The notes: generated from the sequence alone by a model not told the origin. A stretch of DNA of 64,000 nucleotides from Gordonia iterans (GCF_002993285.1 NZ_CP027433.1:62001-126000); one strand, 5' to 3'; positions 26,386 through 35,550 are shown, numbered from the stretch's first letter. Made by a program: numbers and translations.

Positions 26386-27297
26386 ATGTACGACACCGAT
26401 TCCCCCACCGAGATCGATCCCAGCGACATCGGCTCCCGGATCGATCCGGTGCTGGCGCGGAGTTGGCTGCTCGTCAACGGCGCGCAACCCGAACGCTTCG
26501 AGCACGCCTCGCATTCGCGCGCCGACATCGTCGTCTTCGACATCGAGGATGCCGTGGCCCCGAAGGACAAGGACTCCGCGCGCGAGAACGTGGTCCGCTG
26601 GATGAACGACGGTCACTCGGACTGGGTCCGGATCAACGGCTTCGGCACGCCCTGGTGGGCGGCGGACATCGACGCTCTCGCCAAGACCTCGCTCGGCGGG
26701 ATCATGCTGGCGATGGTGGAGTCGGTCGACCACGTCACCGAGACCGCACGACGCCTCCCCGACGTCCCGATCGTCGCCTTGGTCGAGACCGCTCGCGGTC
26801 TGGAGCGCATCACCGAGATCGCCGCAGCCAAGGGCACCTTCCGGCTGGCCTTCGGCATCGGCGACTTCCGCCGCGACACCGGTTTCGGGGAGAATCCCAG
26901 CACGCTGGCCTACGCCCGGTCCCGCTTCACCATCGCGGCCAAGGCCGCGAACCTCCCGTCGGCGATCGACGGCCCGACGGTCGGCTCCAGCGCATTGAAG
27001 CTCAGCGAGGCCGCGGCCGTCAGCGCCGAGTTCGGCATGACGGGCAAGATCTGCCTGACGCCGGACCAGTGCGCCACCGTCAACGAGGGTCTGTCCCCGT
27101 CCCAGGACGAGATCAGCTGGGCGCGGGAGTTCTTCGCCGAGTTCGAGGCCGCCGGCGGCGAGATCCGCAACGGTTCGGACCTGCCGCGCATCGCGCGGGC
27201 GACCAAGATCCTGGACCTGGCGCGGTCGTACGGGATCACGTCGAGCGAGTACGACGACGACCACCGTCCTCCGCCGACCGACACCTTCCACTACTGA
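26386..27297 (+). CDS. HpcH/HpaI aldolase / CitE-like lyase
   Basis: A 303-residue TIM-barrel enzyme of the citrate-lyase-beta/malyl-CoA-lyase family. Motifs include RSWLLVNG, FDIEDAVAP (Mg-binding Asp/Glu), LVETARGLERI, FGIGDFRRDTGF and GKICLTPDQ. Stand-alone CitE-like proteins in Actinobacteria act on short acyl-CoA or malate-type substrates. The exact reaction is not determinable. The ATG at 26386 starts an Asp/Ser-rich tail before the barrel. A TATAGA -10-like element near 26291 suggests a leader of about 85 nt. It sits among envelope genes without an obvious functional tie. Confidence 0.82.
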   Translation: MYDTDSPTEIDPSDIGSRIDPVLARSWLLVNGAQPERFEHASHSRADIVVFDIEDAVAPKDKDSARENVVRWMNDGHSDWVRINGFGTPWWAADIDALAKTSLGGIMLAMVESVDHVTETARRLPDVPIVALVETARGLERITEIAAAKGTFRLAFGIGDFRRDTGFGENPSTLAYARSRFTIAAKAANLPSAIDGPTVGSSALKLSEAAAVSAEFGMTGKICLTPDQCATVNEGLSPSQDEISWAREFFAEFEAAGGEIRNGSDLPRIARATKILDLARSYGITSSEYDDDHRPPPTDTFHY

Positions 27298-27327
27298 GGC
27301 CCCTGGCACGGCCGTGATCTCACCTGC

Positions 27328-27396
27328 TGATCGGGCGCGTGCTGACCGAGCCGCCATGCTGATCGAGCCGCCATGCTGATCGAGCGAAGTCGAGAT
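27328..27396 (+). repeat. Dispersed repeat B, three partial copies
   Basis: GCTGATCG-GC, GCTGATCGAGCCGCCAT and CTGATCGAGCGAAGTCGAGATC follow one another before and across the start of the next gene. The same motif occurs in the htdX terminator (14754-14789) and between iolG and iolE (59411-59482). If the ATG at 27373 is the true start, the repeat encodes the N-terminus MLIERSRDR. Confidence 0.6.
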
Positions 27397-29382
27397 CGCG
27401 CGGCGCTGTGGACGGTGAGCGCCCTGCTCAGCGCGGCGATCTGCGCTCCTCTGTTCGGCGGCTACCTGCTGCATCGGGACGCCGTCGCCACCCCGCGTTC
27501 GCCGCTGACCGCGGCTGCCTTCGGCATCGACGGCACGCCGCCGCGCGCGGTGCCCCAGGACGCGCTGATCGCACTGGCTTCGCAGGTTCTCGACGGCGGT
27601 CTGTTGCTCGCCGCGGTCACCGCGCTGGCCCTGTTCTTCGCCGGGGTCGGTTACGGGCGACTCGCCGGGAGGCTGGTGCCCGGCTGCGGCACCGCCGGCG
27701 TGGTCGCCGCGGCGATCGTGGCGATCTGGAATCCTTTCGTGGCCGAGCGGCTGCTGCAGGGTCACTGGAGTCTGCTGACCGGCTACGCCGCGCTGGGCTG
27801 GATCGTGTGTGCCGTGCTGGACCTTCGCGTCCGCCCCGGCTGGGCCTCGTGGCTCGTACTCGCCGGACTACTGGCCGCGGCGGGGTTCACCCCGACCGGT
27901 TCGGTGCTCGGCGTGATCGTCGCGGTGGTGGCAGCGCTGTCCCCGGCAGGGCGTTTCGACTCGGTCTCGGCTGGCGCCTCGCCCGGCTCAACGAGCGAAG
28001 AAACAGTCCCCGACACCACCCTTCGCGCAACGAGCGAAGCAGCCCACCCCGACACCACACCACGCTCAACGCGGGAACGCCGCGACCGCGGACACGACCC
28101 CCATCGCTCTACGCGGGAACGCCGCGACCGCGGACACGACCCTCATCGCTCCTTGAGCCGGGCCGAGGCGCTAGCCGAGGCGCGTGTCGAAAGGCCCCCG
28201 AGTCAGGCGCGCCTGCTCGCCGGAGTGATCGGTCTCTGGGTGCTCACCGCCTCCCCGTGGCTGGTGGCGACGGCGTTCAGCGACGGCGGCACGTCGGGAG
28301 TGGGCGGGGCGCGCGAGTTCGCGGCGCGCGCAGAGACCGGCCTGGGCACCTTCGGCTCCGTCCTCGGCCTGGGTGGAATCTGGAATGCCGACGCCGTGCC
28401 GGCCAGCCGCACGTTCTGGTGGGCCGCCGTGGCCACCGCCTGCCTGCTGATCGTCGTGACGCTCGGAAGTTTCGCACTGTGGCGGCGGCGAACCGCTCTG
28501 CTCCCGGCCGTGCGCGCGCTGGCCGTGCTCGCCGGGATCGTCGTTCTGCTGACCGCGCTCGCGGCCACCGGGCCGGGTCTGGCCGTCGTCGAGTTCCTCC
28601 TCGCCCGAGTCCCCGGCACCGGACTGCTGCGCGACTCCCAGAAGTACCTCGCCCTCGCGATCCCGTTCGTCGCCCTCGCCGCGGCCGCCGCGGCGGCACG
28701 ACTCCGAGCATGGGTGCCGACCTGGTTCACGATCGCGTTGGTCATGCTCCTCGTCGTCGCTCCCCTGCCCGACCTCGCGTGGGGGGTCGGCGGCAAACTG
28801 CGCCCGATCCGGTATCCGAGCGACTACGCGGCGGTCACCGCGCTCGTGGGCCACAGCACGGGCGCGGCCGCCGTGGTGCCGTCCGGCGCGATGCGGCACT
28901 ACACGTGGAACAACGGGCCGTCGCTGTCGCCGCTGCCCCGCATGCTCGACGCACCCGTGATCCTGGGCAGCGCCCTGCTGGTCGACGGCGAACCCGTCGA
29001 CGCACCGCCGGAACGCAGCCGGCGGGTGATCGACGAGATCGCGCGCGGTGGTCTCCCCGCCGCACTGGCCGATCTCGGTGTCAGCTGGGTGGTGATCGAG
29101 AAGACCGCGCACAGCGGGGCCGTGGCTGCGCCGCGGGACCTCATCGTCTCGGCGCTGCGCGGGCACCATGCCGAACGCGTCTTCGACGGCGACGATCTCA
29201 CCGTCTACCGGGTGTCCGGTCCGGGTGACTTCCCCGCCCCGACTCCGCTCGCATGGGCCGCCGCCGCGATCACGCACGGCGGTTGGCTGCTCCTGCTGAT
29301 CGCCGGGCTGAGCGCTCAGCTGCGGCGCGTCACTTCGCGCAGGACCGCCGCGAACTCGGCGGCGGTGCCGGGCCAGGAGTAG
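27373..29382 (+). CDS. Polytopic membrane protein, probable GT-C glycosyltransferase (Rv0226c-like)
   Basis: A 669-residue membrane protein with about 11 hydrophobic helices and a C-terminal extracytoplasmic domain (RPIRYPSDYAAV...). Position and form match Rv0226c of M. tuberculosis, which belongs to the decaprenyl-phosphosugar-dependent GT-C-like class; its function is unproven. Two features are odd. The first nine residues come from repeat B, so a GTG at 27415 (VSALLSAA) may be the original start. Residues of about 194-274 form a hydrophilic insertion encoded by intergenic-type repeats (27952-28194). The 3' end overlaps the convergent GT4 gene by 67 bp. Confidence 0.78.
   Translation: MLIERSRDRAALWTVSALLSAAICAPLFGGYLLHRDAVATPRSPLTAAAFGIDGTPPRAVPQDALIALASQVLDGGLLLAAVTALALFFAGVGYGRLAGRLVPGCGTAGVVAAAIVAIWNPFVAERLLQGHWSLLTGYAALGWIVCAVLDLRVRPGWASWLVLAGLLAAAGFTPTGSVLGVIVAVVAALSPAGRFDSVSAGASPGSTSEETVPDTTLRATSEAAHPDTTPRSTRERRDRGHDPHRSTRERRDRGHDPHRSLSRAEALAEARVERPPSQARLLAGVIGLWVLTASPWLVATAFSDGGTSGVGGAREFAARAETGLGTFGSVLGLGGIWNADAVPASRTFWWAAVATACLLIVVTLGSFALWRRRTALLPAVRALAVLAGIVVLLTALAATGPGLAVVEFLLARVPGTGLLRDSQKYLALAIPFVALAAAAAAARLRAWVPTWFTIALVMLLVVAPLPDLAWGVGGKLRPIRYPSDYAAVTALVGHSTGAAAVVPSGAMRHYTWNNGPSLSPLPRMLDAPVILGSALLVDGEPVDAPPERSRRVIDEIARGGLPAALADLGVSWVVIEKTAHSGAVAAPRDLIVSALRGHHAERVFDGDDLTVYRVSGPGDFPAPTPLAWAAAAITHGGWLLLLIAGLSAQLRRVTSRRTAANSAAVPGQE
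27952..28194 (+). repeat. Composite repeat inserted in frame within a membrane-protein gene
   Basis: The left boundary starts TTTCGACTCGGTCTCGGC and reaches GGCTCAACGAGC. The right boundary is the inverted form, TTGAGCC...CGTGTCGAAAGG. Between them are two 42-bp tandem units (about 28069-28110 and 28111-28152) encoding STRERRDRGHDPHR twice. The whole block is a multiple of three and open, adding about 81 polar residues between TM helices. Confidence 0.78.
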
Positions 29383-30482
29383 CCGGCGGCGCGGTCGCGC
29401 GCGGCGTCGCCGAGGCGGCGCACCTCGTCCGGCCGTCCGATCAACCGCGCGGTCTTCGCGGTCAGATCGTCGATTCCGTCCGCGAGCAGGCCGGTCTGCC
29501 CGTCGACGATCGAGTCGGTCAGGCCTGCCGAACTCCGGTAGCCGAGGGTCGGGACGCCGTGCTGGGCGGCCTCGATCACGGCCAGTCCCCAGCCCTCCTT
29601 GCGCGACGGCATCAGATGGAGGTCGGCGACCGCCAGCAGTCGGTGCTTGGTCAGTTCGTCGACGTGGCCATGGAACTCCACCCTGTCGTCGAGCCCGAGC
29701 TCGGCGGTGCGCGCCAGCAGTTCCGGCGCCCACCAGCCGTCGCCGACCACGTCCAGGTGCACACCGACGCCCTCGTCCCGCAGCCGGGCGACGACGGTCA
29801 ACGCATCCTCGACCTGCTTGTGCGGGACCAGACGGGAGACCACGATCAGTCGGCGAGAGCGGGCGGGTTCTTCCTCGTCGTGCACGCCGTCGGGCACCGG
29901 GTCGATGCCGCCGCGCACCACCGCGATGCGCTCGGCGTCGACGCCGAGCGCGACCAACTCGTCGCGGGACGGCAGCGAGACGGTGACGTACCGGCAGCGG
30001 CGGTGCACCCGCGGCGACAGCCGCGACTCGATGAACCAGCCGATCGGGGCGAGCACTCGCCCGGCGACCGGCCACTGCTCGCGGTGGCAATGGTGTACCA
30101 GAACCACCGTCGGGGCCCCGACCACCAGCCGCGCGAAGAACGGGACGCCGTTCTGGGTGTCGACCACCACGTCGGGCCGATAACCGGCCAGCCGGCCGAC
30201 GCCGAGCCGCGCACCCAGGAGCATGCCGAGCACGCGCAGGTACACCGTGAGGCGGCCCCCGACGCGGAGCACCCGCATGCCGTCTCGCATCTGCAGTCGG
30301 GGCGCGCCCGGATAAGCGGCGGTGAGATAGGTGACCCGGCAGCCGCTGCGCGCGAGCTCCGCGCCGACGCGCTCGAGGTAGCGCTCACTGCCTCCGCCTT
30401 GGGGATGGTCGGTGTCGCGCCAGCACAGCAGCAGCACCTCGGCGCCGGGAGCCGGCCGCGGCTGGTCGGTGGGAACACTCAC
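29316..30482 (-). CDS. GT4-family glycosyltransferase (Rv0225-like)
   Basis: A 388-residue cytosolic GT-B enzyme. The N-terminal acceptor domain starts LLCWRDTDHPQGGGSERYLE. The C-terminal nucleotide-sugar domain contains VSRLVPHKQVEDAL and the EX7E motif EGWGLAVIE. It resembles Rv0225 in length (about 384) and position. The donor is likely GDP-mannose or UDP-glucose by family; the acceptor is unknown. The GTG start at 30482 has a TACGCT box 8 nt upstream (plus 30491-30496). The promoter region of 30 bp is shared with the divergent methyltransferase gene. Confidence 0.88.
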   Translation of the reverse strand: MSVPTDQPRPAPGAEVLLLCWRDTDHPQGGGSERYLERVGAELARSGCRVTYLTAAYPGAPRLQMRDGMRVLRVGGRLTVYLRVLGMLLGARLGVGRLAGYRPDVVVDTQNGVPFFARLVVGAPTVVLVHHCHREQWPVAGRVLAPIGWFIESRLSPRVHRRCRYVTVSLPSRDELVALGVDAERIAVVRGGIDPVPDGVHDEEEPARSRRLIVVSRLVPHKQVEDALTVVARLRDEGVGVHLDVVGDGWWAPELLARTAELGLDDRVEFHGHVDELTKHRLLAVADLHLMPSRKEGWGLAVIEAAQHGVPTLGYRSSAGLTDSIVDGQTGLLADGIDDLTAKTARLIGRPDEVRRLGDAARDRAAGYSWPGTAAEFAAVLREVTRRS

Positions 30483-30512
30483 GAGGATCCAGCGTATGCG
30501 AGAGTGTCAGGC

Positions 30513-31259
30513 ATGCCCGAGTCCGCCTTCGCCCGCCATGCCACCTGGCGCCGCGCCCGGTCCCTGCTGCACGAGTTCGGCTTCGAGCAGAGCGACCCGG
30601 ACCGCTTCTACTCCGCCCTCGCCGAGGACACCGCGCAGATGGTCGCCGCACTGCACCCCGAGCCGCTGACCGGCGCCGCAGTACTCGACGTCGGCGGCGG
30701 GCCGGGGTTCTTCGCCGACGCCTTCACCCGGCGCGGAGCCGACTACCTCTCCGTGGAGCCCGACGCCGGCGAGATGCACGCCGCGGGCATCGATCACCGC
30801 ACCTGTATCCGCGCCCAGGGACAGCACCTGCCCCTGGCGACCGGGTGCGTGGACGTGGCCTACTCGTCGAACGTCGCCGAGCACACCGACCAGCCGTGGG
30901 AGATGGCCGACGAACTGGTCCGGGTGACCCGCTCCGGCGGCACGGTGATCATCAGCTACACGCTGTGGTGGGGGCCGTTCGGCGGCCACGAGATGGGCCT
31001 GACCCACTACTTCGGCGGGCACCGGGCCGCCCGGTGGTATACCCGCAGGCACGGCAGGCTGCCGAAGAACCTCTACGGGGTGTCCCTGTTCCCGATCACC
31101 GCGCAGGCCGGCCTGGACTGGGCCCGGCGGACGACCGATGCCGAGTTGGTCGCCGCATTCCCCCGCTATCTACCGCGCTGGGCGTGGCCGGTGATCAAGA
31201 TCCCGGTGGTCCGGGAGATCGCCGCCACCAATCTGGTCATGGTGCTGCGCAAGCGCTGA
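30513..31259 (+). CDS. SAM-dependent methyltransferase (Rv0224c-like)
   Basis: A 248-residue class I methyltransferase. Motif I is VLDVGGGPGFF, followed by the acidic SVEPDAGEMH, the DVAYSSNVAEH segment (motif IV) and LVRVTRSGGTVIISYT. It corresponds to Rv0224c (about 254 residues). The C-terminal 90 residues, with LPRWAWPVIKIPVVRE, are hydrophobic and could associate with the membrane, fitting a glycolipid or polyprenyl-linked substrate. The ATG at 30513 begins MPESAFARHATW; the frame upstream is antisense to the GT4 gene. Substrate unknown. Confidence 0.86.
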   Translation: MPESAFARHATWRRARSLLHEFGFEQSDPDRFYSALAEDTAQMVAALHPEPLTGAAVLDVGGGPGFFADAFTRRGADYLSVEPDAGEMHAAGIDHRTCIRAQGQHLPLATGCVDVAYSSNVAEHTDQPWEMADELVRVTRSGGTVIISYTLWWGPFGGHEMGLTHYFGGHRAARWYTRRHGRLPKNLYGVSLFPITAQAGLDWARRTTDAELVAAFPRYLPRWAWPVIKIPVVREIAATNLVMVLRKR

Positions 31260-31265
31260 CTGTGC

Positions 31266-31970
31266 TCAGTCCGGCACCGTGGCGTTGCAGCTGAGCGGGC
31301 CGCCGCGGCTCGTCGACGAGGCCAGCAGTTCCTCCCCGTGCAAGATGTTGCAGGTCACCGCACCGTTCACGACGATGCCGGTCACCTCGGCCGAAGCCGA
31401 CGGGCGCAGCGTCACCCGCACCGACCACGGCGAACCGGCGGCGGCCACCACCTGTTCGCCGGAGCCGTCCCGGTAGCGGACGCCGATCAGACTGCCGTTG
31501 CCGGTGAACTGGTAGGTGACGGCTCCCGGCGCAGCAGTGGGGCGGGTGTTCTCACTGGTCGTCTGGCTGGTCGTCGTCGACGACGCGGTCGACTCGGTGG
31601 TGGCCGACGGCGCGGTGGTGGAGCTGTCCGCCCCCGCCGCCGCGTCGTCGGAGTCCGATGACCCCGGCCCGCTGATCACCAGGTAACCCGCCAGCACCAG
31701 GACCAGCAGCGCCAGACCGGCGATCAGGGCCAGCAACACCGTCCGGCTGCGGTTCGGCGGCGGCGAGGCCGCGGGCTGGGTTCCGGTTCCGGTCGTTCCG
31801 GCGTACGGCGCCGGGTCCCGGTAGCCGGGATCCTGGTACGCCCCCGACGCCGGAGCCGGCGACGGCGCCGGATAGCCCTCGGTCGGCGGCTGATGCGCCG
31901 ACCCGGCGGACGGATCGAGGGGCTCCATCCGCCGGGTGGCCGGGCGCTGGTCGTCGCGGGGGTCGCTCAT
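31266..31970 (-). CDS. MmpS-like membrane-anchored protein
   Basis: A 234-residue protein with a Pro/Gly/Gln-rich cytoplasmic N-terminus (about 75 residues), one TM helix (LLALIAGLALLVLVLAGYLV), a Ser/Thr-rich linker (SSTTAPSATTES...) and a C-terminal beta-rich domain of about 85 residues with one pair of cysteines (VTCNILH, LSCNATVP). The last part resembles the MmpS fold that partners RND (MmpL) transporters. No mmpL gene adjoins it; an ABC exporter gene lies 46 bp upstream on the same strand. The ATG at 31970 follows TATTTT by 6 nt (leaderless pattern). Confidence 0.75.
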   Translation of the reverse strand: MSDPRDDQRPATRRMEPLDPSAGSAHQPPTEGYPAPSPAPASGAYQDPGYRDPAPYAGTTGTGTQPAASPPPNRSRTVLLALIAGLALLVLVLAGYLVISGPGSSDSDDAAAGADSSTTAPSATTESTASSTTTSQTTSENTRPTAAPGAVTYQFTGNGSLIGVRYRDGSGEQVVAAAGSPWSVRVTLRPSASAEVTGIVVNGAVTCNILHGEELLASSTSRGGPLSCNATVPD

Positions 31971-32016
31971 CCCACCAAAATACCCGGGTCCGCCGCACCG
32001 AGCCGCCGGACCCGGA

Positions 32017-34596
32017 CTACTCGGTGATCGCCTCGAGGGGCTTGGTGCGGGCGGCACTGACCGCAGGCCACACCGCGGCGATCACCCCCACCACCGCAGA
32101 TCCGACCAGGGTGATCACGATCAGACTCCACGGCACCACCAGGGTCTCCAGACCCCAGTGCCGCATCGCGTGGACCAGCGGCAGACCGATGGCCAGTCCG
32201 ACGATCACCCCGAGCAAGGCGCCGAAGATCGCGATGTACGTCGACTCCAGGTAGATGGTGCGACGCACCTGCGCGCGGCTCATGCCGATGGCCCGCAGCA
32301 TGCCGATCTCCTGACGCCGCTCCACCACCGACAGAGCGAGGGTGTTGATGATGCCCAGGACGGCGATCACCAGCGCCAGGCCGAGCAGCGCGTACAGCGT
32401 GGCGAGCATCTGGTCGATCAGCGAGGTGAAGGAGTTCTTGAACTCCTGCTTGTCCTGCACCTGAGCCACCAGGAACGGCTTGACCGCCTGCACCAGCTGT
32501 TCGCGCAACGCGTCCTGACTCACTCCCGGCTTGCCCTTGACCAGCACCACGAACGTCATGCGGGACGACGGCGTGGGCGTCAACTTGTCGAAGGCCTCGT
32601 TGCCGATCAACCATTCGCCGAGGGCGGCGTTGTTCTGGTAGACGCCGGACACGGTGACCGGCACCTGGACCCCGGTGGTCGAGGTGAAGGTCACCTCGTC
32701 GCCGACGCCCCACCCGCGGGTCGCGGCCACCTGCTGACTGATCGCCATGCCGTCGCCCGGGACCTGTTCCTGCCCGGTGATCATGTCGATCTCCATGACA
32801 TCGCTGACCGGACCGCCGACGGCGGTGCTCAGCGGCACGTCGAGCCCGTCGAGTTTGGCCATCACGACGTCGAACGCCACGGTGGTCTGGGCGTCGGGGA
32901 CCTCCTTGCCCACCACGTCGCCCACGGTCGCCGACATCGGCCCGCCGCTGTTGCTGGAGACCACGAAGTCGGCGGTGATCGACTCGTCGATGCTCGAATC
33001 GATCTCCCCCTTGAGGGAGGCGCCCAGCGAACCGATGATGACGACCAGTACGAGGCCGATGGTCAGCGCGAAGGCGGTCGCGGCACTGCGCCGAGGATTG
33101 CGGATCGCGTTGGTACGGGCCAGTTTCCCGACCGTCCCGAAGGGCACCTGGAGCACTCGCCCGATCCCACCGACCACCGGCTGCGACAGCGCCGGAGCGC
33201 CCAGCACCACGGCCACGATGATGAGGACCGCGGCGAGCGCGATCAGCAGCAACGCCCCGACGCCGGACACGAAGATCCCGCCGATCAGCGCCAGGACTCC
33301 CACCGCGCCGAACACCGCTCCGGTGATGGTGCGGCCCTTCAGCGAGCCGGCCCCGGGCTCGGCCGCACTCATCCGCATCGCCTCCACCGGCGGAATCCGC
33401 GCCGCGCGCTGCGCCGGGATCCAGGCACTGAGCAAGGTCACGACCACTCCGACGAAGATCGCGGCCACGATCGCCTGCCACCCGACGTCGAGACCGCCCT
33501 GCGGCAGTCCGCTCGATGCGGTGAGGCTTTGCATGAGCGCCGCGATCCCGACACCGAGGCCCAGACCGACGGCGCCGCCCAGGATGCCGACCAGCAGAGC
33601 CTCGAGCAGCACCGACCGGGAGACGTTCTTGCGGCTGGCGCCGATCGCCCGCAGCAAGGCCAGCTCACGATTCCGCTGCGCGACGATCATCGAGAACGTG
33701 TTGTAGATGATGAACGTGCCGACCAGCAGCCCGATTGCCGCGAACGCCAGCAGGATGTACCGGAACGCGTTCAGGAAGGTGGCGACCTCGGCCTTCTGAT
33801 CCTCGCGCACCTGGTCGCCGGTGCGGACCTTGAACGCCGGCTTGGCGTCGGGTCCCTCGCCGTCGATCTGATTGATCAGCGCGTCGATCCGGTCGCGCAG
33901 CTGGGTGTCGCTGACGCCCGGCGCCGCGGACATGTCCACGAAGCGGACGTACTCGCCGTCGCTGAAGAGTTCCTTGGCCTGTTCCTGGGTGAAGACCACG
34001 TTGACGTACCCGCCGGTCGCCGTCGGCAGGTCGTAGAGGCCCACCACCGTGACCTCCATCGGAGGCGTCGTGCCCGCCCCGAGGGCCACCCGCGTCGTGG
34101 ATCCGACCGTGAGACCGGCCTTCTCGGCGGCCGAGGTGTTGATGATGACCTCGCCCGGCGCCTCGGGGGCACGGCCCTGGACGATCTTCATGTCGTCGGT
34201 GACGACCGCCTGGTCCGATGGAATGTAGCCGGAGCCCTCACTCGGTGCGCCGCCCGTCTGCACTGCCGCGCCTTCGGCGTCGGCGACGCTGAGCGGGCCG
34301 CTGTAGTTGACCTGCAGGCGGTCGATGCCGAGATTCCCGCGCTCGTCGCGCAACTGGTCCACCAGGTCGACCGGGACACCCGGCGACTGCGGGTCGCTTG
34401 CCGACACCTGGACGGCGACACCGCGCGCGACGTTGTCGAAGATGTTGTTGAACGAACCCTGGACGGTGGCCGTGAAGATCATCGCGGCCGCCACGAAGCT
34501 GGTGCCCAGCACCACGGAGAACACCGTGAGGACCAGGCGGAGCTTGTGTGCGGCGAGACTCCTCAGAGAGACCTTCCGGATGACGGAGGAAGCCAT
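32017..34596 (-). CDS. ABC transporter permease, double FtsX/MacB domain
   Basis: An 859-residue inner-membrane permease built from two FtsX modules. TM1 lies near the N-terminus (LRLVLTVFSVVLGTSFVAAA), followed by a large extracytoplasmic MacB-PCD domain, a TM2-4 block with NRELALLRAIGASRKNVSRS, a repeat of the same pattern, and a final block with RRQEIGMLRAIGMSRAQVRR. Such permeases export peptides, lipids or antibiotics, or transmit mechanical force to the periplasm. The ATG at 34596 is 4 nt past the stop of the ATPase gene, so the two are coupled. Substrate unknown. Confidence 0.9.
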   Translation of the reverse strand: MASSVIRKVSLRSLAAHKLRLVLTVFSVVLGTSFVAAAMIFTATVQGSFNNIFDNVARGVAVQVSASDPQSPGVPVDLVDQLRDERGNLGIDRLQVNYSGPLSVADAEGAAVQTGGAPSEGSGYIPSDQAVVTDDMKIVQGRAPEAPGEVIINTSAAEKAGLTVGSTTRVALGAGTTPPMEVTVVGLYDLPTATGGYVNVVFTQEQAKELFSDGEYVRFVDMSAAPGVSDTQLRDRIDALINQIDGEGPDAKPAFKVRTGDQVREDQKAEVATFLNAFRYILLAFAAIGLLVGTFIIYNTFSMIVAQRNRELALLRAIGASRKNVSRSVLLEALLVGILGGAVGLGLGVGIAALMQSLTASSGLPQGGLDVGWQAIVAAIFVGVVVTLLSAWIPAQRAARIPPVEAMRMSAAEPGAGSLKGRTITGAVFGAVGVLALIGGIFVSGVGALLLIALAAVLIIVAVVLGAPALSQPVVGGIGRVLQVPFGTVGKLARTNAIRNPRRSAATAFALTIGLVLVVIIGSLGASLKGEIDSSIDESITADFVVSSNSGGPMSATVGDVVGKEVPDAQTTVAFDVVMAKLDGLDVPLSTAVGGPVSDVMEIDMITGQEQVPGDGMAISQQVAATRGWGVGDEVTFTSTTGVQVPVTVSGVYQNNAALGEWLIGNEAFDKLTPTPSSRMTFVVLVKGKPGVSQDALREQLVQAVKPFLVAQVQDKQEFKNSFTSLIDQMLATLYALLGLALVIAVLGIINTLALSVVERRQEIGMLRAIGMSRAQVRRTIYLESTYIAIFGALLGVIVGLAIGLPLVHAMRHWGLETLVVPWSLIVITLVGSAVVGVIAAVWPAVSAARTKPLEAITE

Positions 34597-34600
34597 CTGC

Positions 34601-35407
34601 TCAGTTCTCCCCGCCCGGTGCCGCCGCGCCAGTGCCCGGATCCGCTGTCTCCCCGCCGTCGCCGAGGCCGCGCATCACGGCGAAGACGTCGTCGGCGGTC
34701 GGCTTGCGGAGTTCGTGCACCAGCTGGCCGTCGGCCAGGAACACCACGCGGTCGGCGTACGAGGCCGCCCGCGGATCATGCGTGACGATCACCACGGTCT
34801 GACCGAACTCGTCGACGGCGGCGCGGAGGATGCCGAGCACCTCCCCGGACGAGCGGGAGTCCAGGTTTCCGGTCGGCTCGTCGCCGAAGATGATGTCCGG
34901 CCGGCCCACGAGCGCCCTGGCACACGCCACACGCTGCTGCTGCCCCCCGGACAGTTCGCTCGGACGATGACCGAGCCGATCCCGCAGACCGAGCCGGTCG
35001 ACGACGGCGTCGAACCACTCCTGGTCCGGTTTGCGGCTCGCGATGTCGAGCGGGAGGGTGATGTTCTCCTCCGCGGTGAGGGTCGGCACCAGGTTGAACG
35101 CCTGGAAGACGAAGCCGATGCGGTCCCGCCGCAACCGGGTCATCTCGTTGTCGGACAACCCGGAGAGGTTCACGTCGCCGATCGTGACCAGACCCGCCGA
35201 CACGGTGTCGAGTCCGGCCAGGCAGTGCATCAACGTCGACTTGCCCGAGCCCGAGGGTCCCATGATGGCGGTGAACTCGCCGGAGCCGAAGGCGATCGAG
35301 ATCCCGCGCAGGGCATGGACCTCGGTGTCGCCGGAACCGTATGTCTTGAATACCTGCTGTGCCGCCGCGGCGACCGTGGCCTGCGATACCTCTGCTGGTT
35401 GCGTCAT
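34601..35407 (-). CDS. ABC transporter ATP-binding protein (MacB/LolD type)
   Basis: A 268-residue ATPase with Walker A GPSGSGKST, the Q-loop in GFVFQAFNLVPTLTA, signature LSGGQQQRVACARAL, Walker B IIFGDEPTGNLDSRSSGEV and H-loop VTHDPRAASYADRV. The NLD-x2-S motif after Walker B is typical of the MacB/LolD/FtsE subgroup. It powers the permease encoded immediately downstream. The ATG at 35407 starts MTQPAEVSQ; the longer open frame is Arg-rich and runs into the pckG terminator. The 143-bp gap upstream holds that terminator. Confidence 0.92.
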   Translation of the reverse strand: MTQPAEVSQATVAAAAQQVFKTYGSGDTEVHALRGISIAFGSGEFTAIMGPSGSGKSTLMHCLAGLDTVSAGLVTIGDVNLSGLSDNEMTRLRRDRIGFVFQAFNLVPTLTAEENITLPLDIASRKPDQEWFDAVVDRLGLRDRLGHRPSELSGGQQQRVACARALVGRPDIIFGDEPTGNLDSRSSGEVLGILRAAVDEFGQTVVIVTHDPRAASYADRVVFLADGQLVHELRKPTADDVFAVMRGLGDGGETADPGTGAAAPGGEN

Positions 35408-35495
35408 GAGATACACGTTTTCAGATCCGGGCCCAGCCTGTCGATGGGGAATGTCCCCCACTCGGGTCGCACCGCTCGCGAGCGACCGCGACGAC

Positions 35496-35534
35496 GGCGC
35501 CCCCGGACCCCACGAGGGGAGGTCCGGGGGCGCC
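35496..35534 (-). terminator. Hairpin terminator after pckG
   Basis: GGCGCCCCCGGACC (35496-35509) pairs perfectly with 35521-35534, with an 11-nt loop. It begins 17 bp after the pckG stop on the minus strand. Confidence 0.75.
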
Positions 35535-35550
35535 GCGGTGGCGTGGAGGC

